42,794 nucleotides of DNA, from positions 1-42,794 of the forward strand of contig NZ_JAKJIB010000007.1 of the NCBI RefSeq assembly GCF_021864505.1, in the 5' to 3' direction. The translations under genes were made by a program, and so were the position numbers. Positions 25,055 through 33,860 of this stretch are shown piece after piece (the stretch's first letter is position 1; every line of letters starts with the position of its first letter). The notes beneath the pieces were generated by a model. That model worked only from the letters and a program-made list of their open reading frames with translations, made no database searches and had not been told where the DNA came from. Source of the DNA: Falsiroseomonas oryziterrae. Its GTDB lineage: Bacteria > Pseudomonadota > Alphaproteobacteria > Acetobacterales > Acetobacteraceae.

Positions 25055-26002
25055 GTGGCCCGACCCATCCTGTTGGTGAAATCCGGCGGCGAGGCCGCGA
25101 TGCCGGAATGGCAGGGGTTGTTCGCCGAAATGGCCCCAGGTGTCGAGGTGCGCTGGTGGGACGACCCCGCGGTGGATCCCGCCGCGGTGCGCTACGTGCT
25201 GGTGTGGGATCCGGAGCCGGGGCGGCTCGCGAAGCTGCCCAATCTCCGTGTGATCTTCGGCAGCGGCGCAGGTGTCGATTTTATTGCCTCCGACCCAGAC
25301 CTGCCGCGCCACGTGCCGCTGGTGCGCATGGCGACGCCCGGGGCGGCGCAACGCATGGGCGAGTTCGTGACCTGGGCGGTTCTGTCGCTGCTGAAGGGCG
25401 CGCGGCGCATCGGCATCGCGCAGTCCGAGCGGCGCTGGGACTATTTCGAGCCGGAACTGACCGCGCCCGAGACCACCATCGGCATCATGGGCCTTGGCCA
25501 CATGGGCGAGGCGGCCGCGCGCATGCTCCAGGGCATCGGCTTCCCCGTCATCGGCTGGTCGCGCACGCGGAAGGACCTTCCGGGCGTGCGGAGCTTCGTG
25601 GGCGAGGCGGAGCGCGACGCCTTCCTGGCCGCGACGCGCATCCTGGTCTGCCTGCTGCCGGCGACGCCGGAGACGCGGCACATCCTCGCCGCCCCGCTGC
25701 TCGGCCGCCTGCCGATGGGCGCGGGGCTGATCAATGTCGGGCGCGGCAGCCAGCAGAGGGTCGAGGACATCCTGGCGGCGCTCGACAGCGGCCGGCTCTC
25801 CGGTGCGGTGCTCGACGTGTTCGAGCAGGAGCCCCTGCCGGCCGACCACCCGGCCTGGGCTCATCCGAAGCTGCTCGTCACCCCGCATCTCGCGAGCCTG
25901 CCGCCGCGCAGCGAGCGGGCCGCCCATGTCGCGCGTCTCATCGCCGCGCATGAGCGGGGCGAGGCGCTGCCCAACACCTACGACCATAGCCGGGGCTATT
26001 GA
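25055..26002 (+). CDS. D-2-hydroxyacid dehydrogenase, glyoxylate/hydroxypyruvate reductase A type
   Basis: 315 aa, the length of GhrA-like enzymes. The NAD(P) motif is GIMGLGHMGEAAA (143-155). The catalytic triad is intact: Arg230 in INVGRGS, Glu259 in VFEQEPLP, and His278 in VTPHLAS. These enzymes interconvert 2-oxo acids (glyoxylate, hydroxypyruvate) and D-2-hydroxyacids in the cytoplasm. A GTG start follows GGAGACGAC. The stop overlaps the next ATG by one base (TGATG). Its position between a binding protein and the rest of its ABC transporter suggests that the imported ligand is, or yields, a 2-hydroxy or 2-oxo acid. Confidence 0.9.
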   Translation: MARPILLVKSGGEAAMPEWQGLFAEMAPGVEVRWWDDPAVDPAAVRYVLVWDPEPGRLAKLPNLRVIFGSGAGVDFIASDPDLPRHVPLVRMATPGAAQRMGEFVTWAVLSLLKGARRIGIAQSERRWDYFEPELTAPETTIGIMGLGHMGEAAARMLQGIGFPVIGWSRTRKDLPGVRSFVGEAERDAFLAATRILVCLLPATPETRHILAAPLLGRLPMGAGLINVGRGSQQRVEDILAALDSGRLSGAVLDVFEQEPLPADHPAWAHPKLLVTPHLASLPPRSERAAHVARLIAAHERGEALPNTYDHSRGY

Positions 26003-26772
26003 TGCCGCTCCCGCCGCCGCCTGTCCGGCCCGATCCGACCCACGTTCCGACCGAGCGCGAGCTGCGCGAGGATCTCGCCGCCGCCTACCGCCTGCTCGCG
26101 CTGCACGGCATGACCGACCTGGTCTTCACGCATCTCTCGGTGCGCGTCCCCGGCGAGGGGCATCGGTTCCTGGTCAACCCCTACGGCCTGCTCTTCGAGG
26201 AGATCACCGCGAGCAGCCTGGTCGTGGTGGATGCCGAAGGCGAGCCTAAGCAGGCGACCTCCTGGCCCGTGAACCCGGCGGGCTTCGTCATCCATTCCGC
26301 GGTCCATATGGGCCGGGCGGATGCGCAGTGCGTGATGCACACGCACACCCTCGCCGGCATGGCGGTCGCGGCGCAGGAAGGCGGGCTGCTGCCGCTCAAC
26401 CAGATGATGATGGAGTTCGAAGGCCGCGTCGCGATCCATGACTACGAAGGCGTCGCGGCCGACGACAACCTCTCGGAGCGCGAGCGGATCGTCCGCGACC
26501 TCGGCGACAAGCCCTGCCTGATCCTGCGCCATCACGGGCTGCTGACGGTGGGCGCGACCGTCGCCGAGGCCTTCTATTGGATGTGGTATCTGGAGCAGGC
26601 CTGCCGGATCCAGCTCGCGGCGCAATCCTCCGGCGCGAAACTGGCGATCCCCTCGCACGAGGTCGTGCTGCGGACCCGGGCGCAGTTCAGCACGGGCCCG
26701 ACCAAGGGCTGGCTGCCCTGGCAGGCCTTGCGTCGCAAGCTCGACCGCGAGCAGCCGGGATATCGCGACTGA
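26002..26772 (+). CDS. Class II aldolase/adducin family protein
   Basis: 256 aa. The zinc ligands of the fold are present: His113 and His115 (MHTHTL) and His177/178 (LRHHGLL). The region before them reads NPAGFVIHSAVHM (91-103) and lacks the acid found there in fuculose-phosphate aldolases. This is common in the adducin-like branch, so retro-aldol activity is uncertain and a decarboxylase or epimerase is possible. The ATG at 26002 was preferred over the TTG three bases earlier. Both ends are coupled by TGATG junctions to the dehydrogenase and the ABC ATPase. Confidence 0.87.
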   Translation: MPLPPPPVRPDPTHVPTERELREDLAAAYRLLALHGMTDLVFTHLSVRVPGEGHRFLVNPYGLLFEEITASSLVVVDAEGEPKQATSWPVNPAGFVIHSAVHMGRADAQCVMHTHTLAGMAVAAQEGGLLPLNQMMMEFEGRVAIHDYEGVAADDNLSERERIVRDLGDKPCLILRHHGLLTVGATVAEAFYWMWYLEQACRIQLAAQSSGAKLAIPSHEVVLRTRAQFSTGPTKGWLPWQALRRKLDREQPGYRD

Positions 26773-27872
26773 TGTCCTCGGCCGGCCACGCCCCGTCGCT
26801 GCAGGGCCTCTCCAAGCACTACGGCAGCTTCCGCGCTGTGGACGACGTCTCGCTCTCGGTGGAGCGCGGCCAGTTCCTGACGCTGCTCGGCCCCTCGGGC
26901 AGCGGCAAGACGACGATCCTAATGTGCGTCGCGGGATTCGTCGCGCCCACCTCCGGCGCCATCCTGCTCGACGGCCGCGACATCACCGCCTTGCCGCCCG
27001 AACGGCGCGACTTCGGCATGGTCTTCCAGGGCTACGCGCTGTTCCCGCACATGACGGTGGCGGAGAACGTCGCCTTCCCGCTGCGCGTCCGCAAGCTCCC
27101 GACGGCCGAGCGCGACGCGAAGGTCCGCGCCGCGCTCGACCTCGTCCAGCTGGAGCGCTTCGCGGACCGCCGTCCCTCCCAGCTGTCGGGCGGCCAGCAG
27201 CAACGCGTGGCGCTGGCCCGCGCGCTGGTCTTCGACCCGGCGCTGCTGCTGCTCGACGAGCCGCTCTCCGCCCTCGACAAGAAGCTGCGCGCCGAGCTGC
27301 AGGAGGAGTTGCGCGCGCTGCACCGCCGCGTCGGCCGTACCTTCATCAACGTCACGCATGACCAGGAGGAGGCGCTGTCCATGTCGGACCGCGTCGCCAT
27401 CCTGAACCACGGGAAGCTGGTGCAGGAAGGCGCGCCCGCCGCGTTGTACGAGCGCCCGCGTACCCGCTTCGTCGCCGACTTCCTCGGCAAGTCGAACTTC
27501 CTGACCGGCACGGTCCGCGAAGCGCATCCGGGCGGCTTCGCCATCGCGGTCGGTGCGACGCGCGTGGTGCAGGCGCTCGACCCCGCCGCGCCCCGCCCGG
27601 CGCTCGGGACGCCCGCGCTTCTCTCGCTGCGCCCCGAGAAGATCGCGCTGCTGGCCGAGGGCGAGGCGGCGGACAATGTGGTGGAGGGGCGGATCCTCTC
27701 CTGGGCCTATCTCGGCGCCGGCTTCGCCCTGTCGGTCGCGACGCCGGACCTCGGCGTGCTGCGCGTCACGCTGCCGGCCTGGGGCGCGCCGATCGCTCCG
27801 GTGGAGAGGCTTCCCGTCCGCCTCGGCTGGAGCGCCGCGGCCAGCGTCCCGGTCGAGGAGGACGCCGCCTGA
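26772..27872 (+). CDS. PotA-like ABC transporter ATP-binding protein
   Basis: 366 aa. Walker A is GPSGSGKT (40-47), the Q-loop is VFQGYALFP, the signature LSGGQQQ is at 138-144, and Walker B LLLLDEP is at 158-164. The THDQEEALSMSDRVAI H-loop follows. A C-terminal TOBE domain (about 280-355, beginning LLSLRPEKIALLAEG) is typical of PotA/CysA-type importers. It energises the two permeases encoded immediately downstream. The start overlaps the aldolase-like stop by one base. Confidence 0.92.
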   Translation: MSSAGHAPSLQGLSKHYGSFRAVDDVSLSVERGQFLTLLGPSGSGKTTILMCVAGFVAPTSGAILLDGRDITALPPERRDFGMVFQGYALFPHMTVAENVAFPLRVRKLPTAERDAKVRAALDLVQLERFADRRPSQLSGGQQQRVALARALVFDPALLLLDEPLSALDKKLRAELQEELRALHRRVGRTFINVTHDQEEALSMSDRVAILNHGKLVQEGAPAALYERPRTRFVADFLGKSNFLTGTVREAHPGGFAIAVGATRVVQALDPAAPRPALGTPALLSLRPEKIALLAEGEAADNVVEGRILSWAYLGAGFALSVATPDLGVLRVTLPAWGAPIAPVERLPVRLGWSAAASVPVEEDAA

Positions 27873-28717
27873 TGGCGATGGCGGCGCAGCGGCAGGGCGG
27901 GTGGTGGCTGCTGATCCTCCCGGCCTTCCTGCTGATGACCGCCTTCTACGTCACGCCGATCCTGCAGGTCCTGGCGATCTCCTTCACCGAGCCGCAGCCC
28001 GGCCTGCAGAACTACGAACGGCTCTTCACCAGCGAATCCGTCCAGCGCGTCATCGTCACGACGCTGCGCATCTGCACCATCACGACGGTGCTCGCGCTGC
28101 TGCTGGGCTATGTCCTGTCCTACAAGATCGCGCTGGCGGATGAGCGGGCGCGGCGCTGGTGGATCCTCGCCGTGCTCGTCCCGCTCTGGATCAGCGTGCT
28201 GGTGCGCGCCTTCGCCTGGGTGACGCTGCTGCGCCGGCAGGGCCTGGTGAACGAGACGCTGATGGGCGCCGGCCTGATCCAGGAACCGCTGGCGCTGGTC
28301 TGGAACGAGTTCGGCATCATCGTCGGCATGGTCCACTACATGGTGCCCTATGCCGTGCTGCCGATGCTGGCCTCGATGCGCGAGATCGACCCGCGGCTGC
28401 TGGCCGCCGCGCGCGGCCTCGGCGCCCCGCGCGGGACGGTCTTCTTCCGCGTCTTCCTGCCGCTCTCGCTGCCCGGCCTGATCGCGGCCGGCGTGCTGGT
28501 CTTCATCTTCTCGCTCGGCTTCTACATCACCCCGGCGATCCTCGGCGGCGGCAAGACGCTGATGGTGGCGGAGTGGATCGGGCTGCAGATCCTCGACCTG
28601 ATCCGCTGGGGGCTCGGCACCATGATGGCGACCATGCTGGTGGTCACCATCCTCGTCACCCTCGCCATCTTCTCGCGGGTGGTGAACCTCCGCCGCGTCT
28701 TCGGCAGCGGCGCCTGA
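27872..28717 (+). CDS. PotB-like ABC transporter permease
   Basis: 281-aa inner-membrane permease with about six helices. The first is WWLLILPAFLLMTAFYVTPI. The cytoplasmic EAA loop reads AARGLGAPRGTVFFRVFLPL, the conserved contact with the ATPase. Length and layout match PotB/PotH. It overlaps the ATPase stop by one base and is separated from the second permease by a single base, so the whole ABC unit is tightly coupled. Confidence 0.9.
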   Translation: MAMAAQRQGGWWLLILPAFLLMTAFYVTPILQVLAISFTEPQPGLQNYERLFTSESVQRVIVTTLRICTITTVLALLLGYVLSYKIALADERARRWWILAVLVPLWISVLVRAFAWVTLLRRQGLVNETLMGAGLIQEPLALVWNEFGIIVGMVHYMVPYAVLPMLASMREIDPRLLAAARGLGAPRGTVFFRVFLPLSLPGLIAAGVLVFIFSLGFYITPAILGGGKTLMVAEWIGLQILDLIRWGLGTMMATMLVVTILVTLAIFSRVVNLRRVFGSGA

Positions 28718-28718
28718 G

Positions 28719-29510
28719 ATGGACGGCGCGCACCGGCCCGGCCGCTTCGCCACGGTCTCCGCCTGGACCGTCGCGATCTACCTGGTGCTGCCCATCACCA
28801 TCATCCTGCCGGTCTCGATGACCGACCAGCGCTTCCTCTCGCTGCCGAAGGAGGCGCTGTCGCTGCGCCACTACGCCACGGTGCTGGGCTCCGCCGAATG
28901 GCTCGGCTCCATCGTGCAGAGCTTCTGGATCGCGCTTGCCTCCACCCTGCTCGCCGTCGTCGCGGGCACGCTCTGCGCCATCGGCTGCTGGCGCATCTCG
29001 CGTCGCTCCACCGACCTCATCCGAGGGCTGATGCTGCTGCCGATCATCATCCCCTCGATCGTCTACGCCGTCGGCCTCTATCGCTACTTCGCGCGCCTCG
29101 GGCTGCTCGACAGCTTCCTGGGCGTCGTGATCGCGCACGGCGTGACCGGCATACCCTATGTCGTGATCACGGTTGCCACCGCGCTCGCCGCCTTCGACCC
29201 ACGGCTCGAGCAGGCGGCGCGCGGAATGGGGGCCTCGCTCGGCCAGACCCTGCGCTGGGTGATCCTGCCGCGCATCGCGCCGGGCATCGCCTCCGGCGCG
29301 ATCTTCGCCTTCATCCATTCCTGGGACGAGCTGGTGATCGTGCTGTTCATCGCGAGCCGCGACGTCTTCACCCTGCCGCGCCGGATCTGGGACGGCATCA
29401 ACGAGAACCTGGACCCCGCCATGGCGGCCGTCGCGGTCCTGCTCGTCGTCTTCACCGTGCTGCTGCTGCTGCTCGACATGGCGCTGCGGCGGCGGCGCGA
29501 CGCGGCGTGA
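28719..29510 (+). CDS. PotC-like ABC transporter permease
   Basis: 263-aa inner-membrane permease, partner of the PotB-like protein. Six predicted helices are seen. The EAA loop reads EQAARGMGASLGQTLRWVIL, followed by the PotC-like FAFIHSWDELVIVLFIASRD. It is the last gene of the transporter operon, and its 3' end faces the convergent acetyltransferase gene 17 nt away. No convincing terminator lies in that short gap, though GC-rich repeats inside the two gene ends could pair. Confidence 0.9.
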   Translation: MDGAHRPGRFATVSAWTVAIYLVLPITIILPVSMTDQRFLSLPKEALSLRHYATVLGSAEWLGSIVQSFWIALASTLLAVVAGTLCAIGCWRISRRSTDLIRGLMLLPIIIPSIVYAVGLYRYFARLGLLDSFLGVVIAHGVTGIPYVVITVATALAAFDPRLEQAARGMGASLGQTLRWVILPRIAPGIASGAIFAFIHSWDELVIVLFIASRDVFTLPRRIWDGINENLDPAMAAVAVLLVVFTVLLLLLDMALRRRRDAA

Positions 29511-29527
29511 CGAGCGTGCGGAGCGCC

Positions 29528-30067
29528 TCAGCCCGGCGCCGCCGCGCGCAGGCGCCGGCACATGCGCTGGACCGGGAACTCCAGGCAGCCGCCGAACAGC
29601 AGGACGTGATCCGACAGCCGCGCATAGCCCGCCGCGGCATAGAAAGGCGCGCAGGAGAGTGCGGCAAGCAGGTCGGCCACCTCGGCGCCGACATCGCGCA
29701 ACTCGGCCTCGACGGCACCGAGCAGGCGGCGCGCCACGCCCTGCCGTGCTGCCGCCGGATCGACATAGATGCCGCGCACCATGCCGCATGTCCCGTCGAG
29801 CGGCTCGAGCCGGTCCCGGAGCAGCCTGGTGTAGCTCGGCGCGCGCATCGTCCAGCCGGCGCTGCCGACAATGCGCCCGTCGAGCTCCGCCACCAGGTAG
29901 GTCCCGTGCAGGATCAGCCGGGCATCCATGGTGCCCATCTCGGCGACCGCCGCCTCCAGCAGGGCAGCCGAGTAATGCGCCTCGCCGAAGCTGCGAAGGC
30001 TGCGGCGCTGCATGGCGAGGAGCTCCTCGAGGTCCTCGCAGCTCGCGCGCCGGATCATGGGCTTCAT
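29528..30067 (-). CDS. GNAT family N-acetyltransferase
   Basis: 179 aa. The acetyl-CoA-binding motif A reads VRGIYVDPAAARQGVARRLL (97-116), with the R-Q-x-x-G-x-A type loop expected for GNAT enzymes. The N-terminal IRRASCEDLEELLAMQRRSL is a typical GNAT alpha-1 region. The acceptor is unknown. The start is uncertain: ATG 30067 is preferred, GTG 30109 and ATG 30058 are in frame, and none has a strong ribosome-binding site. It is divergent from the guanidine-hydrolase gene and shares a 104-nt intergenic region with it. Confidence 0.82.
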   Translation of the reverse strand: MKPMIRRASCEDLEELLAMQRRSLRSFGEAHYSAALLEAAVAEMGTMDARLILHGTYLVAELDGRIVGSAGWTMRAPSYTRLLRDRLEPLDGTCGMVRGIYVDPAAARQGVARRLLGAVEAELRDVGAEVADLLAALSCAPFYAAAGYARLSDHVLLFGGCLEFPVQRMCRRLRAAAPG

Positions 30068-30101
30068 CGGGTGTTCCACGACGATCTGTGTAGACCCGGC
30101 T

Positions 30102-30153
30102 CGTTTCACCCCGATGTCGCCGCCCGGCGCTGTTCCGTGTCGTCCGTTTCACC
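30102..30153. repeat. Direct repeat CGTTTCACC in the divergent intergenic region
   Basis: CGTTTCACC occurs at 30102-30110 and 30145-30153. The similarity extends to 12 of 14 bases (CGTTTCACCCCGAT and CGTTTCACCAGGAT). The copies are 43 bp apart, about four helical turns, between the acetyltransferase and guanidine-hydrolase starts. They could be paired sites for a regulator. Confidence 0.4.
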
Positions 30154-30171
30154 AGGATCGGGAGGTTCCGC

Positions 30172-31182
30172 ATGTCCCGCGCGATGAGCGAATTCGACCA
30201 CCGTTACAACATGCTGATCGAGCGCTTCGCCTCCGTCCCCGAGCCCGCCTTCGAGGTGCCGAGCGAGCAGGCGCAGGTCTGGGGCCGGAACTGGGGCTGC
30301 AACTCCGACATCGGCCGGCTGCGCGTCGTGCTGATGCACCGGCCGGGCGAGGAGATGGACGTCGTCGGGAAGCTGCCATTGATCCCGGAGCTCGGCGCCT
30401 ATGGCGACCCCGAGAGCGGCGCCTATTGGCGCGGCGACGTGCGCCCGACGCTCGCCGAGCAGCAGGCGCAGCACGATGCGCTGGCCGCCGCGCTGCGCGA
30501 GGAGGGGGTGGAGGTGGTCTACCTCAACCGCTGCGCGCCGGGCCGGCACAAGTCGATCTACACTCGCGACAGTTCCTTCGCCGTGCAGGGCGGCGCCATC
30601 GTGACGCGGATGGGCCCGAAGATCCGCCGCGGCGAGGAAGCGCCGGTGACCGAGACGCTCGCCGCGCTCGGCATGCCGATCCTCCGCACCATCCACGGCA
30701 CCGGGCTGATGGAAGGCGGCAGCTTCGCCTGGATCCGCCCTGATCTCGCCGTCGTCGGCGTCTCCTCCCGGGTGAACGAGGAAGGGGCGAGGCAGGTGGA
30801 GGAGGTGCTGAAGGTGCAGGGCGCACGCCTGATCCGCGTGCAGATACCGGGGTATCGCCTGCACATCGACGGCGCCTTCGTCATGGTCCACCACGACACC
30901 GCCATCGTGAATCCCTCCACGCTGCCCTTCGTCTTCATGGAGGAGCTGAAGCGGGAAGGGGTGAAGCTGATCCCGGTGAACCACGAGGACCCGTCCTGGG
31001 CCATCAACTGCCTCGCCGTCGCGCCCGGCCGCGTGCTGATGAGCGACCAGGTGAGCCCCCGCACGGCCGACGCGCTCGACCGCGCCGGCGTCTCGGTGCG
31101 GATCGTGCCCTATGACAAGGTCGGGCTGGGTGGCGGTGGCATCCATTGCTCGACCTGCCCGCTGGTGCGCGACCCGATCTGA
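30172..31182 (+). CDS. Guanidine-group-modifying hydrolase (arginine deiminase / amidinotransferase family)
   Basis: 336 aa. The pentein-fold active site is complete: YTRDSSF with Asp133, MEGGSF with Glu181, RLHIDGAF with His231 and Asp233, and GGGGIHCST with nucleophile Cys326. This set defines arginine deiminases, dimethylarginine dimethylaminohydrolases, agmatine deiminases and amidinotransferases. Length and Cys context resemble small deiminases, but the guanidino substrate cannot be assigned. A good GGGAGG site precedes the ATG; ATG 30184 is a weaker alternative. It stands alone, 111 nt before the Dpp-type operon, and may supply or consume the compounds handled there. Confidence 0.88.
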   Translation: MSRAMSEFDHRYNMLIERFASVPEPAFEVPSEQAQVWGRNWGCNSDIGRLRVVLMHRPGEEMDVVGKLPLIPELGAYGDPESGAYWRGDVRPTLAEQQAQHDALAAALREEGVEVVYLNRCAPGRHKSIYTRDSSFAVQGGAIVTRMGPKIRRGEEAPVTETLAALGMPILRTIHGTGLMEGGSFAWIRPDLAVVGVSSRVNEEGARQVEEVLKVQGARLIRVQIPGYRLHIDGAFVMVHHDTAIVNPSTLPFVFMEELKREGVKLIPVNHEDPSWAINCLAVAPGRVLMSDQVSPRTADALDRAGVSVRIVPYDKVGLGGGGIHCSTCPLVRDPI

Positions 31183-31243
31183 GGGTCTGCCCAAGCGCGA
31201 GGCAGCCCCGGGGCGCACGGGATGCCGCGCCGTTCGCGCCGGG

Positions 31244-31272
31244 TTGACGCGATCCGGCACGCCGCCGACAGT
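31244..31272 (+). promoter_or_regulatory. Candidate promoter of the Dpp/amidohydrolase operon
   Basis: TTGACG (31244-31249), 17-nt spacer, GACAGT (31267-31272), about 20 nt before the ATG of the amidohydrolase. The -35 is near consensus and the -10 is weak (three of six). Confidence 0.35.
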
Positions 31273-31293
31273 CGCGCTGTCCGGGACCATCCG

Positions 31294-32919
31294 ATGCAGC
31301 AGGACCTCATCCTCCAGGGCGGCCGTGTGTTCCGCGGCCTGCACGCCGGCTTCGCGGAGGCCGTGGCGATCCGCGGTGACCGCGTGCTGGCCGTGGGCAG
31401 CCTGGAGGAAGTCGCAGCCGCCGCACCCGATGCGCGCCGGATTGCGCTGGATGGGCGGGTCGCGATCCCGGCTTTCAACGAAGCGCATATGCACCTGCTG
31501 CCCTATGGCCTCGCCCTGGCGCAGGTGAACCTCCGCGCCGAGGAGGTGCGGAGCCTCGACGAGCTTCTCGCGCGCATCCGCACGGCCGCGCGCTCCGCGC
31601 CGAAGGGCGCCTGGGTGCTCGGCCGCGGCTACGACCATGCCGAGCTCGACATCGGCCGCCATCCGACCGCGGCGGAGCTGGATGCCGCGGCACCCGACAA
31701 CCCGGTCTTCATCGTGCGCACCTGCGGCCACATGGGCGTCGCCAATACCGCCGCGCTGAAGGTCGCGGGCGTCGGCCACAACACGCCCGATCCCGAAGGC
31801 GGCGTGATCGAGCGCCGTGGCGGCGTGCTGACCGGCCTGTTCCAGGAACGCGCCATGCGGCTGGTGAAGGACGCCATCCCGGCGCCCGATCTGGCGACAC
31901 TGGTGGACGCCATCGAGCGCGCAGGGAAGCACCTTGCCACCTACGGCTTCGCCAGTGCCACCGACATGAATGTTGGCATGATCGCCGACATGGCGGAGGT
32001 CGAGGCCTATCAGGCCGCGCATCGCAGCGGCCGCCTGCCGCTGCGCATGTGGCAGGTGCTGGCCGGCAACCCCGAAGGCATCGCGCAGCAGGCCTGGGAA
32101 GCCGGTATGCGCCCCATGGATGGCGACGACATGCTGCGCTGGGGGGCGGTGAAGGTCTTCGCCGACGGCTCCGCCGGCGGGCTCACCGCCGCCTTCTTCG
32201 ATCCCTACCTGGCCAGCGCCGGCGGCGGCACCGGCGTCTTCACCTTCCCCGATGAGAAGATCCACGCGCTGCTGAAGCTCTACCACGAGCAGGGCTGGCA
32301 GCTCGACATCCACGCCATCGGCGACGCGGCGATCGAGCAGGTGCTGTCCGGCATGGAAGCCGCCGACAGCAGCGCGCATCCTTTCACGGGGCGGCGCCAC
32401 CGGATCGAGCATTGCGGCTTCGTGACCCCCGGCCAGCGCCGCCGCATGAAGGCCCGCGGCATCCTGCCGGTGCCGCAGCCGGTCTTCATGTACGAGTTCG
32501 GCGACCTCTACATCCGCAATCTCGGCCGCGCGCGCACCGAGAACGCCTATCCGATGCGCACTTGGCTCGAGGAGGGGCACCATCCCGCAGCCAGCTCCGA
32601 CTGCCCGGTCTCGACGGTCGATCCCTTCGTCAACCTCTTCACCATGCTCACTCGCAAGACCAACCGCGGCACGGTCATGGGTCCGGAGGAGACGCTGACG
32701 GCCGAGCAGGCCGTGCACTGCCAGACCTGGTGCGGCGCCTACACCCAGTTCGCCGAGGATCGGCGCGGCACGCTGGAGCCCGGCATGCTCGCCGACATCG
32801 CCGTGCTGTCGCGCGACATCTTCGCCGCCGAGCCGGAGCAGATCCTGCACGAGACGCGCTGCGATCTGACGCTGCGCGGCGGCGAGCCGATCTTCGACCG
32901 CCACGGGACGCTCGCCTGA
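31294..32919 (+). CDS. Amidohydrolase family 3 (YtcJ-like)
   Basis: 541 aa with a complete YtcJ-type metal site: His65 and His67 (EAHMHL), Lys287 (VKVFADGS), His340 (HAIGD), His373 (RIEHC) and Asp436 (SSDCPV). The C-terminal TLEPGMLADIAVLSRDIF is the usual beta-sandwich closure. It has no signal peptide and is cytoplasmic. The start ATG is preceded by only a weak GGGAC. A frame extending to ATG 31222 is Arg-rich and overlaps the promoter, so it was rejected. It heads a peptide-type ABC operon and is coupled to dppB by TGATG. It probably cleaves an amide or N-acyl bond in the imported substrate. Confidence 0.9.
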   Translation: MQQDLILQGGRVFRGLHAGFAEAVAIRGDRVLAVGSLEEVAAAAPDARRIALDGRVAIPAFNEAHMHLLPYGLALAQVNLRAEEVRSLDELLARIRTAARSAPKGAWVLGRGYDHAELDIGRHPTAAELDAAAPDNPVFIVRTCGHMGVANTAALKVAGVGHNTPDPEGGVIERRGGVLTGLFQERAMRLVKDAIPAPDLATLVDAIERAGKHLATYGFASATDMNVGMIADMAEVEAYQAAHRSGRLPLRMWQVLAGNPEGIAQQAWEAGMRPMDGDDMLRWGAVKVFADGSAGGLTAAFFDPYLASAGGGTGVFTFPDEKIHALLKLYHEQGWQLDIHAIGDAAIEQVLSGMEAADSSAHPFTGRRHRIEHCGFVTPGQRRRMKARGILPVPQPVFMYEFGDLYIRNLGRARTENAYPMRTWLEEGHHPAASSDCPVSTVDPFVNLFTMLTRKTNRGTVMGPEETLTAEQAVHCQTWCGAYTQFAEDRRGTLEPGMLADIAVLSRDIFAAEPEQILHETRCDLTLRGGEPIFDRHGTLA

Positions 32920-33860
32920 TGCTGCGCCACGCCGCCGAACGCCTGCTGATGGCGGTGCCGGTCATGTTCGGCGTGCTGCTGGTCGGCTTCCTGCTGATGC
33001 AGGTGGTGCCGACCGACCCCGCCATCGTCCGCGCCGGCCCGACCGCGAGCGCCGAGGTGATCGAGGCGATCCGCCGCGATCTCGGGCTCGACCAGCCTCT
33101 CTACGTTCAATTCGGTCTCTACATCTGGCGCCTGGCGCAGGGCGATCTCGGCGTCTCCATCATCAACAACGTGCCCGTTAGCCAGGAGCTGGCGAACACC
33201 ATCGGGCCGACGCTCGAGTTGATGGCGGCCAGCCTGATCTGGTCCATCCCGCTCGGTATCCTGATGGGCACCGTTGCGGCCTATTGGCGCGGCTCGCTGC
33301 TGGATCGCGTCGTGATGGCGATCAGCGTCGCCGGCGTCTCGGTGCCGGTCTTCTTCCTCGGCCTCGTGCTGATCTGGTTCGTCGGCTTCAAGTGGCAGCT
33401 GCTGCCCTTCACCGGACGCGGCGGCCCGCTCTGGACGCTCGAGGGACTGCGGGCCATCGCGCTGCCGGCGATCACGCTCGGCGGCGTCTTCGTCGGGCCG
33501 GTCGCGCGCATGACGCGCACCGCCGTCCTCGACGTGCTCGGCGCCGAGCATGTCCGCACCGCGCGCGCCAAGGGCCTGACGGAGCGCGCGGTCGTGCTGC
33601 ACCACGCGCTGCGCAACGCGCTGATCCCGGTGGTGACGCTGATCGGCCTGCAGATCGGCTTCCTGCTCGGCGGCGCCGTGGTGACGGAGACGGTGTTCTC
33701 CTGGCCCGGCATCGGCCGGCTGGCCGTCGGCGCCATCACGTCGAGCGACCTGCCGATGGCGCAGGGGACGATCATCGTCCTCTCGCTGGGCTTCATCATC
33801 GTGAACCTCGTCGTGGACCTGCTCTACGGCGTGCTCGATCCGCGGGTGCGGGCGGCATGA
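32919..33860 (+). CDS. dppB: Dipeptide/oligopeptide-type ABC transporter permease DppB
   Basis: 313 aa, six helices, normal DppB length. It has the N-terminal RLLMAVPVMFGVLLVGFLLM helix, the RRDLGLDQPLYVQFGLYI periplasmic segment, and the EAA loop EHVRTARAKGLTERAVVLHH. The C-terminal ETVFSWPGIGRL is diagnostic for DppB/OppB. It overlaps the amidohydrolase stop by one base and dppC by ATGA. The symbol denotes family; the transported ligand need not be a peptide. Confidence 0.92.
   Translation: MLRHAAERLLMAVPVMFGVLLVGFLLMQVVPTDPAIVRAGPTASAEVIEAIRRDLGLDQPLYVQFGLYIWRLAQGDLGVSIINNVPVSQELANTIGPTLELMAASLIWSIPLGILMGTVAAYWRGSLLDRVVMAISVAGVSVPVFFLGLVLIWFVGFKWQLLPFTGRGGPLWTLEGLRAIALPAITLGGVFVGPVARMTRTAVLDVLGAEHVRTARAKGLTERAVVLHHALRNALIPVVTLIGLQIGFLLGGAVVTETVFSWPGIGRLAVGAITSSDLPMAQGTIIVLSLGFIIVNLVVDLLYGVLDPRVRAA

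Noticed and set aside
24958-25953. Alternative plus-strand frame across the hydroxyacid dehydrogenase
   Set aside because: An Arg/Gly-rich out-of-frame translation; the dehydrogenase in the other frame has the full NAD motif and catalytic triad.
31183-31293. Terminator after the guanidine hydrolase (CTGCC...GGCAG)
   Set aside because: The stem is only 5 bp with an 8-9 nt loop and no T-tract.
30106-32904. 932-codon antisense frame under the guanidine hydrolase and first Dpp-operon amidohydrolase
   Set aside because: It spans two recognisable sense genes and the gap between them, with no family motif of its own.
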